DNA from: Candidatus Pelagibacterales bacterium
GTDB lineage: Bacteria; Pseudomonadota; Alphaproteobacteria; Pelagibacterales; Pelagibacteraceae
Length of the DNA: 33,164 nucleotides
Direction of reading: 5' to 3'
Assembly (NCBI GenBank): GCA_016882185.1
Contig: VHCC01000001.1
Coordinates: 1-33,164, forward strand
In this document: in pieces, positions 1 to 8,065 of the stretch
How positions within the stretch are numbered: the first letter of the stretch is position 1
How the letters are laid out: every line of letters starts with the position of its first letter
Translations under genes and position numbers: made by a program
The notes under the pieces: generated by a model
What the model saw: only the letters and a program-made list of their open reading frames with translations
Told to the model about the DNA's origin: nothing
The model's database searches: none

Positions 1-269
1 AGGGTAACAACAAATTCTTTTGATGCGCTTATTCCGCTTGAATTTCCAATAACTGAGGGGATTTTTTTTAATTCTTTTTCAATGGCTAATTTTGCACCTT
101 TTAGATCTAATCCAGCAGGGGCAAATAATAATGATGCTGTATCATCATCTTCTATGATGCCACTTAATAAATGCACGGGCTGTAATAGCTGGTGATTTTG
201 CATCATAGCTAAAACTTGCGCAGAATTTAATATTTCTTTTGATCGCTCTGTAAATTTATTTAAATCCAT
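1..269 (-). CDS. clpB: ATP-dependent disaggregase ClpB, N-terminal part (cut by window edge)
   Basis: Only the first 89 or so codons are present; the gene runs off the left edge. The ATG is at 269. The translation starts MDLNKFTERSKEILNSAQ and contains LLQPVHLLSGIIEDDD, the pattern of the Clp N-terminal repeat domain of ClpB, the Hsp100 chaperone that works with DnaK to dissolve protein aggregates in the cytoplasm. The AAA+ modules that would separate ClpB from ClpA or ClpC lie outside the window. The name therefore rests on the N-domain alone, especially the FTE(R)(S/A)xE opening typical of ClpB. It is transcribed away from the DUF6356 gene at 392. Confidence 0.85.
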   Translation of the reverse strand, partial: MDLNKFTERSKEILNSAQVLAMMQNHQLLQPVHLLSGIIEDDDTASLLFAPAGLDLKGAKLAIEKELKKIPSVIGNSSGISASKEFVVT

Positions 270-368
270 ACAAAATATATGGTTACAATTTTCTATATTT
301 CAATGTGGGTTAATAAAATAAAAACTTTTATTGAATACTTGAAATTATGTAATTTGGTACGCTGAGTG

Positions 369-374
369 TATAAT
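369..374 (+). promoter_or_regulatory. Possible -10 box for the DUF6356 gene
   Basis: A perfect TATAAT lies 18 bases before the ATG at 392, in the 122-bp spacer between clpB and the small gene. No good -35 is present at 16-18 bp spacing; a TTGAAA at 339-344 is too far away. In DNA this AT-rich a perfect hexamer can arise by chance, so this is only a candidate. Confidence 0.3.
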
Positions 375-391
375 ATAACTATTATCTAAAA

Positions 392-607
392 ATGATTAAC
401 AAAATTAAAAGGCATTTAGAGCTTGCTAAGAAAGGCTATTTTGAACACATGTTTTTTGCAATGAAAATTGGGCTTAAGTGTTTATGGTCTTTTGTTACTG
501 CGTTTGTGCACGCAATTAATCCAGCTTGGTTTGAGTACACAACAAGTAAAAGAATAAAACGAATGAATGATCTTTTTCAAAAACCTAAAACTGATATTAA
601 GGAATAA
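392..607 (+). CDS. DUF6356 family small protein
   Basis: A 71-residue protein of unknown function. Its layout, YFEHMFFAMKIGLKCLWSF, then a hydrophobic stretch with FVHAINPAWFEYTTS, then a basic tail ending in a helix, resembles the alphaproteobacterial DUF6356 family. Those proteins are of similar size, with an early EHM and a later VHAxxP around one hydrophobic segment (about residues 24-45 here). It is probably membrane-associated. It is divergent from clpB and convergent with the MAPEG gene, 11 bp away. The family match is from memory of the motif; no function is known to me. Confidence 0.6.
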   Translation: MINKIKRHLELAKKGYFEHMFFAMKIGLKCLWSFVTAFVHAINPAWFEYTTSKRIKRMNDLFQKPKTDIKE

Positions 608-618
608 ATTTAGTCAAG

Positions 619-1005
619 CTATTTAAAATACTGCCAATATAAATATAATAAATAAATACAATTTAATACGTAGCAAGTTAAAGTTGCCATCATTCCAATT
701 TGTCTGAATAATAACTTTTCTTTAAACATACTATACGCATGGGAAATTCTACCTAAAAAAAATATAATATTTACTAAAAAAATATAAATAAAAGCCCCAT
801 CCAAAAGCTCTAATAAAAAAGAAGAAATTATAAAAAAAACTGTAAATTCAAAAAAGTTACCATGAGCTCTAATTGCTTTGGTTAAATCTTTATTAAAACC
901 ATCTCCATATTCAACTCGTGCAGCTCTTCTCGCTTTAATAGTAATTATTGTGAGAATTAAGTAAAAAATTATAAAAATTATTGTAAATAAAATTGAAATA
1001 TTCAT
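619..1005 (-). CDS. MAPEG family membrane protein
   Basis: A 128-residue protein with four predicted membrane helices (about residues 3-24, 51-70, 71-90 and 104-125). It carries the MAPEG signature: RAHGNFFEF around residues 46-54, where the first loop holds the RxxxN/E pattern, and GRISHAYSM followed by RQIGM. MAPEG proteins (membrane-associated proteins in eicosanoid and glutathione metabolism) include glutathione transferases and the YecN group, the bacterial branch this one resembles. A glutathione-dependent role is possible but cannot be shown here. It converges with the DUF6356 gene and diverges from the DUF2061 gene. Confidence 0.8.
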   Translation of the reverse strand: MNISILFTIIFIIFYLILTIITIKARRAARVEYGDGFNKDLTKAIRAHGNFFEFTVFFIISSFLLELLDGAFIYIFLVNIIFFLGRISHAYSMFKEKLLFRQIGMMATLTCYVLNCIYLLYLYWQYFK

Positions 1006-1096
1006 TTTTCAAATTTAATAACAGATTTGTCTTATAATTCTATAATTAATAAAATTACACATTGAATTTTAACACTTTAGGTCTATATTATTTCTT

Positions 1097-1336
1097 ATGG
1101 CCGAATTTGATAGTGGGTTTTTCAATGCAATAAAAAAACAATTAATTGGCTCAAGTATCGCAAGAGCAATTGTTTACACAATTGGACACATTATTATTGC
1201 TGCAACCTGTAATGTTTTTATCACTGGCTCAAGTTTAGAACTTGCAGCAGTAGATGCTTTGGTTGAGCCAATAATTAATGGGGTATGGTATTACTTTTTA
1301 GATAAATTTTGGGCGAGTAAAATTAATAGCGCCTAG
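1097..1336 (+). CDS. DUF2061 family membrane protein
   Basis: A 79-residue protein with GSSIARAIVYTIGHIIIAA, then a loop, then EPIINGVWYYFLDKFW. This is the arrangement of DUF2061: a first membrane segment starting after a K/R-S-x-xR-x-xxxT pattern, and a second carrying ExxxxxxxYYxHExxW. Two membrane helices are predicted, at about residues 20-40 and 46-68. The function of the family is unknown. The stop is only 2 bp from the convergent aminotransferase stop, so no room is left for a terminator. Confidence 0.7.
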   Translation: MAEFDSGFFNAIKKQLIGSSIARAIVYTIGHIIIAATCNVFITGSSLELAAVDALVEPIINGVWYYFLDKFWASKINSA

Positions 1337-1338
1337 AA

Positions 1339-2190
1339 TTAAATTGCAGTCTCTAGAGCCTGCTTAATATACTCCGCTCTCAAAGCTTTAACAAAATTGC
1401 CAGGTTTTCCACCACCAATTTTGCTTGTATTAATTTTTACAACTGGAGTTACTAAGGCTGTTGCCGATGTTATAAATGCTTCATTTGCAGACTGAGCATC
1501 TTGTAATGTAAAATTTTTAGTTACAATTTCATACCCTAAATCTTTTGCACATTTTAAAACAGCCTCTCTTGTTATTCCGCTTAAAATTAAATTATCAGAG
1601 TGTCTTGTCATAATAATTTTACCTTTTACTATCCATACATTGTTAGAGCTTCCCTCTGTTATGTAACCTTGCCTTAACATCCACGCATCATCAAAACCTT
1701 TGGCTGTGGCTTCAGATTTTGCCATACTGGCATATAATAATTGCGTAGTCTTAATATCATTTCTTTTCCATCTCATATCTTCAAGTGTCATCACTTTAAT
1801 TCCATTTTTAGCAGCATCAGACTCTAAAATTTTTTTCTCTTGAGTAAATGCAAGCACCGTAGGTTTTATAACGTCCTTTGGCATATCAAAACTTCTATCT
1901 ACAACTCCTCGAGTTACCTGAGTGTAAATCATTCCTTCTTTTAAATTATTAAACTCAATAAGTTTTCTATGAAATTCCAAAATTTCATCATGATTAATGA
2001 AGCTTTTAAATTTTAATTCAGTCATAGAACGATCTAATCTTTTCATGTGATGATTAAAATCGATTAATTTTCCATCAATTACTGAGGTTACTTCATATAT
2101 AGAATCTGAAAATAGTAGACCTCTATCAAAGATTGAAACTTTTGCTTCATCTTCATTTTTGAAATCACCATTAACGTAAACTTTTCGCAT
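1339..2190 (-). CDS. dat: Class IV PLP-dependent aminotransferase, D-amino acid transaminase-like
   Basis: This 283-residue protein belongs to fold type IV, like D-alanine aminotransferase, branched-chain aminotransferase (IlvE) and aminodeoxychorismate lyase (PabC). The FDRGLLFSDSIYE opening (residues 21-33), TQVTRGVVDR (90-99), the DIKTTQLL segment with the probable Schiff-base lysine at 147, and TEGSSNNVW (178-186), which binds the PLP phosphate, line up with Bacillus D-amino acid transaminase. That enzyme has the same DIK(S/T)xxLL context. Length fits (about 280). D-alanine/D-glutamate supply for cell wall is the likely role; a branched-chain or aminodeoxychorismate activity cannot be excluded without the substrate-loop comparison. 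Confidence 0.8.
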   Translation of the reverse strand: MRKVYVNGDFKNEDEAKVSIFDRGLLFSDSIYEVTSVIDGKLIDFNHHMKRLDRSMTELKFKSFINHDEILEFHRKLIEFNNLKEGMIYTQVTRGVVDRSFDMPKDVIKPTVLAFTQEKKILESDAAKNGIKVMTLEDMRWKRNDIKTTQLLYASMAKSEATAKGFDDAWMLRQGYITEGSSNNVWIVKGKIIMTRHSDNLILSGITREAVLKCAKDLGYEIVTKNFTLQDAQSANEAFITSATALVTPVVKINTSKIGGGKPGNFVKALRAEYIKQALETAI

Positions 2191-2233
2191 ATGAATTTGA
2201 TAAAATTTTAGATTACTTAATATTTAAAATTAT

Positions 2234-2428
2234 TTAGGCTACTTGGCAGCTCATGTCTTGTCCGCAACATAATGGGCTTTTTATTTTTCCATGTCCATTT
2301 GGACACTCACAAATCTGAACTTTTTGACCATTATCTAATTTAAGTGAAGCATCCTTTAAAGGTGCTTTACATTTTCCACAAGTTATATTTGCAGACATTT
2401 TGCATTTTGGACAATCGTATATTGCCAT
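2234..2428 (-). CDS. Small zinc-ribbon protein
   Basis: A 64-residue cysteine-rich protein starting MAIYDCPKC. Two CxxC pairs (CPKC, CGKC) near the N terminus would form a zinc ribbon. A second cysteine group follows, CECPNGHG and CCGQDMSC; the CCGQDM piece recalls the iron-binding CCGxDM end of desulforedoxin-like domains. An in-frame ATG at 2464 would add 12 hydrophobic residues, but the zinc knuckle is expected at the very start, so I chose 2428. It is divergent from the hydrolase gene at 2470 with about 40 bp for both promoters. Function unknown; a metal-binding role is inferred. Confidence 0.7.
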   Translation of the reverse strand: MAIYDCPKCKMSANITCGKCKAPLKDASLKLDNGQKVQICECPNGHGKIKSPLCCGQDMSCQVA

Positions 2429-2469
2429 ATGACTAATACATAATATTATATTTCTAAAAATCAATACTT

Positions 2470-3252
2470 ATGAAAATTATTTTTAGCCTATTTCTATTAA
2501 TCATATTAACCACTAACGTAAAAGCTGAGCAAAGCTGCGCTGTTATTTTAATGCATGGCAAATGGGGGTTGCCCTCTTCTCCTTATTTAAAAATATTATC
2601 AGAAAAAATAGAAAAACTATGTGTAGTTGAAAAACCTGATATGCCTTGGAGCAGAAATAGAAATTATGATCAAACTTATGAAAACTTATTAAATGAACTT
2701 CAAAAAAAATCTGAAAATTACAAAAACAAAGGAATTAAAAAAATAATTTTTGCTGGTCATAGTTTTGGAGCTAATGCATCAATGGCTTATCAAGCTTATA
2801 TTGGTAACGCAGATGCTTTAATTGCTCTTGCTCCAGGGCATGCCCCATATCACATGTATCATACCTACGGTGCAGTACCCGGTCATGCAGCAATTGTCGA
2901 TAGTGCAAAAAAATACATTGATATTGGTAAACCTGAAACATTAATGAAATTTACAGATCTTAATACTGGTATAAAGAAAGACTTTGAGATTAGAGCTGAT
3001 GTTCTTTACTCTTATTATAATCCTTATGGACTAGGACATATGCAAAAAACGGCAAGAGAATTTAAAAAGCCTATTCCTTTTTTATATATTGAGGGTGAAA
3101 AAGATCAGATAAAAGTTGGCAGAAGCTATGCCTTTGACAAAACGCCAAATCATTTATTAAGCAAATATCAAACAGTTGTTGCAGACCATGTAATGACTCC
3201 TGAGGTAGCAAGCGATCAAGTAATAGAATGGCTCAAAGAAATTATCAAGTAA
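2470..3252 (+). CDS. Exported alpha/beta hydrolase
   Basis: A 260-residue protein with a signal peptide (hydrophobic residues 2-15, likely cleavage after VKA at 19), so probably periplasmic. The body is an alpha/beta hydrolase: the oxyanion region VILMHGKWG follows strand 1, the nucleophile elbow GHSFGANAS places the catalytic serine at 98, an acid is likely at D212 (EGEKDQ) and the histidine at 240 (ADHVMTP). The substrate is unknown; esterase or lipase-like activity is likely. It converges with the cytochrome b561 gene with 1 bp between the stops. Confidence 0.8.
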   Translation: MKIIFSLFLLIILTTNVKAEQSCAVILMHGKWGLPSSPYLKILSEKIEKLCVVEKPDMPWSRNRNYDQTYENLLNELQKKSENYKNKGIKKIIFAGHSFGANASMAYQAYIGNADALIALAPGHAPYHMYHTYGAVPGHAAIVDSAKKYIDIGKPETLMKFTDLNTGIKKDFEIRADVLYSYYNPYGLGHMQKTAREFKKPIPFLYIEGEKDQIKVGRSYAFDKTPNHLLSKYQTVVADHVMTPEVASDQVIEWLKEIIK

Positions 3253-3253
3253 A

Positions 3254-3790
3254 CTAAAACCACATTCTTTTTAAAGTTTTATCCTTTAAAAAAAAATGAT
3301 GATAAATGCTCGCAATAACGTGTAATACTACTAAAGAAATAAAAATATATACTGAATAAATATGTATCTCTTTAGCTACTTGACCAATTAGATCATTTTT
3401 TTCAACAATTGCTGGCATATAAAACAATCCAAAAAAATCAACTGGTCCTGCTCTTGCCGTTGAGTAAATCCATCCGCTTAATGTCACGGTAAGTAAAATA
3501 AAATAAAATGAATAATGAACAAACTTCGAGATTTTGTTTATAATTAGATTATGTGCAACTGGTACAGGAGTTATATTTATTAATCTCCAAAATAATCTTA
3601 AAACAATTAAGCCAAGTAATAAAATTCCCATTGATTTATGAAAATGAAAAATTGATGACCTTAAAGGACCACGCTCAAGTCCTCCCATAACAAAACCTAA
3701 AGAAAAATTTAATAAAAGCAAAATTGCTAAAATCCAATGTAGATTTTTGCTTATAAGACCATAACTATCCGAAGTATTTTTTAAACTCAT
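3254..3790 (-). CDS. Cytochrome b561-type diheme membrane protein
   Basis: A 178-residue protein with four membrane helices. Histidines lie where bacterial cytochrome b561 (CybB/YodB family) coordinates two b hemes: H18 (KNLHW), H51 (FHFHKSMG), H143 (EIHIY) and H157 (VLHVIA). The SGWIYSTARAG segment after helix 3 is also typical. Members move electrons between quinol and periplasmic or small-molecule acceptors, and some dispose of superoxide. It starts 2 bp after lrgB, so it is probably the last gene of the azlCD-lrgAB unit. Its exact redox partner cannot be inferred. Confidence 0.85.
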   Translation of the reverse strand: MSLKNTSDSYGLISKNLHWILAILLLLNFSLGFVMGGLERGPLRSSIFHFHKSMGILLLGLIVLRLFWRLINITPVPVAHNLIINKISKFVHYSFYFILLTVTLSGWIYSTARAGPVDFFGLFYMPAIVEKNDLIGQVAKEIHIYSVYIFISLVVLHVIASIYHHFFLKDKTLKRMWF

Positions 3791-3792
3791 GA

Positions 3793-4524
3793 TTAAAAAA
3801 AGTTTAATAATTTAAACAGTAGTGGAACTAATATAGCAGTTGCAATACCATTTAAACCGAGAGCTAATGCTGCAAAAACTCCTGCTGTTTCATTTCTGCT
3901 CATAGCTCTTGCAGTTCCAATTCCATGCGAAGCAAGACCTAATCCAAAACCTCTTGCTGACATATCTTTTAGTCTTAAAAAATCTAAAGCAAAAGTTCCA
4001 AAAGAAGCGCCCATAATTCCTGTCAAAATTGTTATAATGGCCGTAAGCGATGGAATTCCTCCAATTAAATCTGCAATACCCATAGCAATAGGTGCCGTTG
4101 CACTTCGTGGAAGCATACTAAACAAAACCTGATCATCTATTTTAAAAATTTCGCACAAAACAAAAGTTGAAATAATTGCAAACAAACTTCCAACTATAAG
4201 TGAGGCTGAAATACTTAAAGCTTCTTTTTGAATGACTTTGAATTGCTTATAAATTGGAATTGCAAGCGCAACCGTTGCTGGCCCTAACATAAAATGAATA
4301 AATTTAGCGCCATCAAAGTATCGTTCATAGGAAATATCAAGATTTATTAAGACCAGTGATACAATAAATATTGAAATTGCAACTGGGTTCACGAGCGGAA
4401 ATAATTTTGATTTTTTATAAAAATAATCTCCTATTAAATAAGAACCAATCGTTAAGGTTAACCAAAATAATGGTTCTGCCTGTAAATAAACCCAAATACT
4501 ATAAAGCTTATCCTTTTCGATCAT
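3793..4524 (-). CDS. lrgB: LrgB/CidB family membrane protein
   Basis: A 243-residue polytopic protein with the LrgB pattern: RSATAPIAMGIADLIGG near the middle, GTFALDFLRLKD, and LASHGIGTARAMSRNETAG towards the end. LrgAB/CidAB were first described as antiholin/holin-like proteins. Homologues are now known as transporters, of glycolate and glycerate in plant plastids (PLGG1) and pyruvate in Bacillus (PftAB). A small organic acid carrier is thus plausible here. The gene starts inside the end of lrgA with a 4-bp ATGA overlap, showing translational coupling. Confidence 0.9.
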   Translation of the reverse strand: MIEKDKLYSIWVYLQAEPLFWLTLTIGSYLIGDYFYKKSKLFPLVNPVAISIFIVSLVLINLDISYERYFDGAKFIHFMLGPATVALAIPIYKQFKVIQKEALSISASLIVGSLFAIISTFVLCEIFKIDDQVLFSMLPRSATAPIAMGIADLIGGIPSLTAIITILTGIMGASFGTFALDFLRLKDMSARGFGLGLASHGIGTARAMSRNETAGVFAALALGLNGIATAILVPLLFKLLNFF

Positions 4525-4892
4525 TTCTTATTAATTCGTTTATTTATTTTTTCCATTAAAAATGCTGTCAGACCAATGGTTAAAATAGTAGATATAAAAA
4601 CAATAATTAGAACTTTAAAAAGATTATTTTCCAAATAAGAAAGGTGCATCACAACACCCACACCAATTGGAACAAATAAAAGCGAAAGATAATTTAAGAT
4701 ATAATTTGAGGTATTAATTACATCATCTTTTAAATTTGTAATAGCTGCGGTTTTAAATCTTTTTAAAAATATTAAGACAACAAGTAGAAGAATAAGTCCT
4801 AACACCGGACCTGGAATTCGCATTTCAAAAAATTTTTTTATTGCTTCTCCTAAAAGTTGGAAAAAGAAAATAATAAATATAGCACGAAGCAT
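4521..4892 (-). CDS. lrgA: LrgA/CidA family membrane protein
   Basis: A 123-residue protein with about four membrane helices and the family motifs: FQLLGEAIKKFFEMRIPGPVLG near the N terminus (the IPGPVLG turn is diagnostic) and LLFVPIGVG in the middle. It is the small partner of LrgB, and its stop overlaps the lrgB start by 4 bp. The pair probably forms one transporter or channel in the inner membrane; glycolate, glycerate or pyruvate are the substrates known for relatives. It lies 51 bp downstream of azlD on the same strand, so it could share that transcript or have its own promoter. Confidence 0.88.
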   Translation of the reverse strand: MLRAIFIIFFFQLLGEAIKKFFEMRIPGPVLGLILLLVVLIFLKRFKTAAITNLKDDVINTSNYILNYLSLLFVPIGVGVVMHLSYLENNLFKVLIIVFISTILTIGLTAFLMEKINKRINKK

Positions 4893-4943
4893 TAATTAGG
4901 TTTTTAAACTATGCTAAAATACTAAGCAATATTTTATAAATTA

Positions 4944-5255
4944 TTAGATAAAAAATATTAATAACCACAAAACTGCAAGACCGGATAGAATAGTAGCAAT
5001 TACACTTTCTGTAATATAGCCAACTAATATTGCAATGAAAGCAGCTAAAACTTTTGGATTATCTAAAAATACTAACTGACCTGTGGAATTTAAAAATACA
5101 GCTGGAAAAATAATTGCTGGGAAGACTGCGCTTGGGACGTAACTTAAAACTAATTTTACACGTGGCGAAAAATAATCTTTTTTTAATAATGCAATCATTG
5201 AAAAACGAGTAAAAAAAGTAACAAGACCTGCTAATATTAATGTTGTCCAAAGCAT
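4944..5255 (-). CDS. azlD: AzlD family branched-chain amino acid transport protein
   Basis: A 103-residue protein with about four membrane helices. It opens with a TFFTRFSMIALL segment and has LSYVPSAVFPAIIFPAV in the middle, the pattern of AzlD, the small subunit that pairs with AzlC in export of branched-chain amino acids (BrnFE in Corynebacterium, YgaZH in E. coli). It starts 1 bp after azlC ends, so the two are translated together. Substrate range in this organism is inferred from the family only. Confidence 0.88.
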   Translation of the reverse strand: MLWTTLILAGLVTFFTRFSMIALLKKDYFSPRVKLVLSYVPSAVFPAIIFPAVFLNSTGQLVFLDNPKVLAAFIAILVGYITESVIATILSGLAVLWLLIFFI

Positions 5256-5256
5256 T

Positions 5257-5958
5257 TTATTTTCTATAAAGTTTTGTATGTGTTAATCCGTAAGCAAGTA
5301 AAATTCCGGCAGCTGCAGCAACAATTATATAAGTTCTAAGAGGTAAATTAAAAAAAATTACTGCGAAAATTCCTGATGTGATTGCAACAATTAAATGATC
5401 TAACTTTTTCATATCTACAATAATTAGCGAAATAAAAGTTAACGGAACTGCAAAGGCTAGATTTAATTCTTTTGGAATAACTTCACCTACAACAATCCCG
5501 GTAATTGTTGAAAGTTGCCAAATAAACCAAAGTGTAAATCCAGAGCCTAATAAATGATAATGTCTAAGATTATTTTTTGGTTGTTGTTTAAAATATTTTT
5601 GAGAAACAATAAAAGCTTGATCCGTTAGAAAATAAGATAAAATTATTTTCCAAAATAATTTCAATTTGGTTAAATATTGAGCAATCACTGCGCTGTATAA
5701 AAAATGTCTTGAATTTACGATTGCAACAGAACTAACAATGACAGGAGCGGTTGCGCCACTAGTAAAAAGTTGAGTAAAAGCCAGTTGTGATGATCCTGCA
5801 AAGATAATAATCGACATTAAAAAAGTAATCGTCGCCCCCAATCCAGACTCAATCCCAACAACACCAAAAATAATTCCAAAAGGAACTACTGGGATTAATA
5901 AAGGAATAACATCTTTACATCCTAAAAAGAAAATTTTTGATTTAATTTTCACAAACAT
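5257..5958 (-). CDS. azlC: AzlC family branched-chain amino acid permease
   Basis: A 233-residue membrane protein with the AzlC pattern. VPFGIIFGVVGIESGLG (about residues 24-41) and IIFAGSSQLAFTQL (about 51-64) are the recognisable conserved stretches, followed by NSRHFLYSAVIAQYL and a DQAF motif. It forms an inner-membrane exporter with AzlD. It is the first gene of a minus-strand run azlC-azlD-lrgA-lrgB-b561, with a 173-bp spacer separating it from the divergent kup gene. I saw no amino acid regulator gene nearby. Confidence 0.9.
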   Translation of the reverse strand: MFVKIKSKIFFLGCKDVIPLLIPVVPFGIIFGVVGIESGLGATITFLMSIIIFAGSSQLAFTQLFTSGATAPVIVSSVAIVNSRHFLYSAVIAQYLTKLKLFWKIILSYFLTDQAFIVSQKYFKQQPKNNLRHYHLLGSGFTLWFIWQLSTITGIVVGEVIPKELNLAFAVPLTFISLIIVDMKKLDHLIVAITSGIFAVIFFNLPLRTYIIVAAAAGILLAYGLTHTKLYRK

Positions 5959-6131
5959 GCTTGAAAAGAATATTTAAAATTCTCATTGTTTTCGTTGGGG
6001 TTGTTTTATTACTCTTTAACTTTGAGATACAATGTATTTAATAGTCATTTTATGGTCGATATTTAATGATTTTATAATCATAAATAAAATTCAATAGAGA
6101 TTTAATAAATTTATCTATAAATAGACCCTTC

Positions 6132-7997
6132 ATGAGTCATAAAAATGGTAGAAGCCTACCTCTTTTGATTGTCGCGGCTCTTGGTGTTGTCTTTGGAGAT
6201 ATAGGTACATCGCCGCTCTACGTTCTTAAATTATCAATAGAAGCTTCAAAAGAAGGTAGTGTAGGAATAATCAATTCCGTTTATGGAATATTATCATTAA
6301 TCACATGGTCTTTAATTATCGTTGTTAGCTTGAAATACATCTTTATTATTATGCGCGCCCACAATCATGGCGAAGGAGGTGTATTTGCACTAACGGCACT
6401 TTTGATTAGAAAAATTGGAAAAAAACCAAATACCAAATGGATCATAACTATACTTGGATGTATCGGTGCAGCTTTATTTTTTGGAAATAGCATTATCACT
6501 CCGGCTATCTCTGTTTTGAGTGCTGTCGAAGGATTAAAAATTTTATCACCTAAGTTAGAGCCTTATATTGTCTATATTTCATTAGTGTTAGTCTCTATTT
6601 TATTTGGAATTGAGAAATTTGGGACTGAAAAAGTTGGGACAGTTTTTGGACCTATAATGTTAATTTGGTTTATAACTATTGGTGGTTTAGGATTATTAGA
6701 AATTATAAACAAACCAATAGTTCTTAAGGCCTTAGATCCTGTTTATGGTTTTAATTTTTTACTAAAGCATCAAGGAATTGCAGTTATAATTTTAGGTTTT
6801 GTAGTACTTGCAATAACGGGAGCTGAGGCTCTTTATTCAGATATGGGTTTTTTTGGAAGAAGACCCATTCAAACAGCTTGGCTAATAATAGTTTTTCCTG
6901 CACTATTACTAAATTACTTCGGACAAGGGGCATTGTTAATTTCTGATCCAAGTACAATCGATAATCCATTCTTTAGGTTAGGACCAGACTGGGCATTAAT
7001 TCCACTGATTATTTTAGCTACCTGCGCAACTATTATTGCGTCGCAAGCAGTGATTTCAGGAGTTTTTTCAATAGCCAATCAAGCAGTTCAGTTGGGTTAT
7101 ATTCCAAGACTTTTAATTAAACACACCTCAACAAATGAATATAGGGAAGTTTATTTATCTAAAATTAATATATTTTTATTTGTTGGAGTTGCTTTACTCA
7201 TATTAAGTTTTAAAAGTTCGGCAAACCTAGCTGCAGCATACGGAACGGCTGTTACTGGATCGATGTTGATTGACACTATTCTTGCAACATTCTTGCTTAT
7301 TTTTGTAAGAGGTTGGAATAAATTAATTTTTATACCAGTTTTTTTGACTTTTTTAATTCTAGATCTTGTATTTTTCTCAGCTACCTTGTTCAAATTTTTT
7401 GACGGGGGGTGGATTACAATTGTTATAGCTCTAGCAGTTTTTTTAATGATGTTGAGTTGGATTAGCGGTAGAGAAAGAATGCTTAAAGCACGTTGGGATG
7501 GATCAGTAAAAATCGAAAAGTTTTTATCTCAAATTAAAAAGAATCCGCCAAAAAGAATTGCTGGTACTGCAATATTTTTTGTACCCAACACTGAAGTAGT
7601 GCCAATGGCATTACTCCATAATCTTAAACATAATAGAGTACTTCATAAGCGTATTGTGTTTATGCATCTAAGTTTCACAAACTTTCCAAAACTTGGAGAT
7701 GATGAAAGAGTAATAGTTAAGCGTTACTCCAATAATTTTTATAACATCATTGTAAGATATGGCTTTCAGGAAGAGCCGAATATCCCAAGAGTCCTAGCCC
7801 TTATTAGAGCAACAGAATTTAAATTTAGCATGCTAGATACTTCTTTCTTTATTGGAAAAGTAAAAGTTGTTAGCAAAAATCCAAATATTTTTTCAAGATT
7901 ATTTATTTTAATGCATCGAACAATGCTTGGAGCTACGGAATACTACAAAATTCCTAAAGATCGAACTGTTGAAATAGGTGGAGTTATCGAGATTTAA
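6132..7997 (+). CDS. kup: Low-affinity potassium uptake protein Kup
   Basis: A 621-residue protein, the length of E. coli Kup (622). The family signature GDIGTSPLY is at residues 22-30 in the first membrane helix. Further conserved stretches are HNHGEGGVFAL, GNSIITPAISVLSAVEG, GAEALYSDMGFFGRRPIQ, and a C-terminal soluble domain after about residue 450. About 12 membrane helices are predicted. It is a K+/H+ symporter of the inner membrane. It stands alone, divergent from azlC and ending in a strong hairpin shared with amtB. The 173-bp upstream spacer shows no clear riboswitch or operator. Confidence 0.95.
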   Translation: MSHKNGRSLPLLIVAALGVVFGDIGTSPLYVLKLSIEASKEGSVGIINSVYGILSLITWSLIIVVSLKYIFIIMRAHNHGEGGVFALTALLIRKIGKKPNTKWIITILGCIGAALFFGNSIITPAISVLSAVEGLKILSPKLEPYIVYISLVLVSILFGIEKFGTEKVGTVFGPIMLIWFITIGGLGLLEIINKPIVLKALDPVYGFNFLLKHQGIAVIILGFVVLAITGAEALYSDMGFFGRRPIQTAWLIIVFPALLLNYFGQGALLISDPSTIDNPFFRLGPDWALIPLIILATCATIIASQAVISGVFSIANQAVQLGYIPRLLIKHTSTNEYREVYLSKINIFLFVGVALLILSFKSSANLAAAYGTAVTGSMLIDTILATFLLIFVRGWNKLIFIPVFLTFLILDLVFFSATLFKFFDGGWITIVIALAVFLMMLSWISGRERMLKARWDGSVKIEKFLSQIKKNPPKRIAGTAIFFVPNTEVVPMALLHNLKHNRVLHKRIVFMHLSFTNFPKLGDDERVIVKRYSNNFYNIIVRYGFQEEPNIPRVLALIRATEFKFSMLDTSFFIGKVKVVSKNPNIFSRLFILMHRTMLGATEYYKIPKDRTVEIGGVIEI

Positions 7998-8004
7998 ATA
8001 AAAA

Positions 8005-8031
8005 GGGCCTAGATTTTAAAAATCTAGGCCC
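8005..8031. terminator. Two-way Rho-independent terminator between kup and amtB
   Basis: A perfect inverted repeat, GGGCCTAGATTTT facing AAAATCTAGGCCC, with a short A/T loop. It begins 8 bp after the kup stop and ends 34 bp before the amtB stop. The GC-rich base of the stem is striking in this AT-rich DNA. A-rich DNA precedes it and a T-containing stretch follows, so it could end transcripts from both sides. It is the clearest terminator in the window. Confidence 0.85.
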
Positions 8032-8065
8032 AATTATTTAAGTAAGTTTATAAGAGGATTATAAC

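Noticed and set aside
4371..4559. 62-residue plus-strand ORF
   Set aside because: It lies antisense over the lrgB and lrgA junction and has no family features; both minus-strand genes are clear.
5959..6131. Possible riboswitch or operator before kup
   Set aside because: Only small AT hairpins (for example ATGATT-TTAT-AATCAT at 6066-6081) are seen, as expected by chance.
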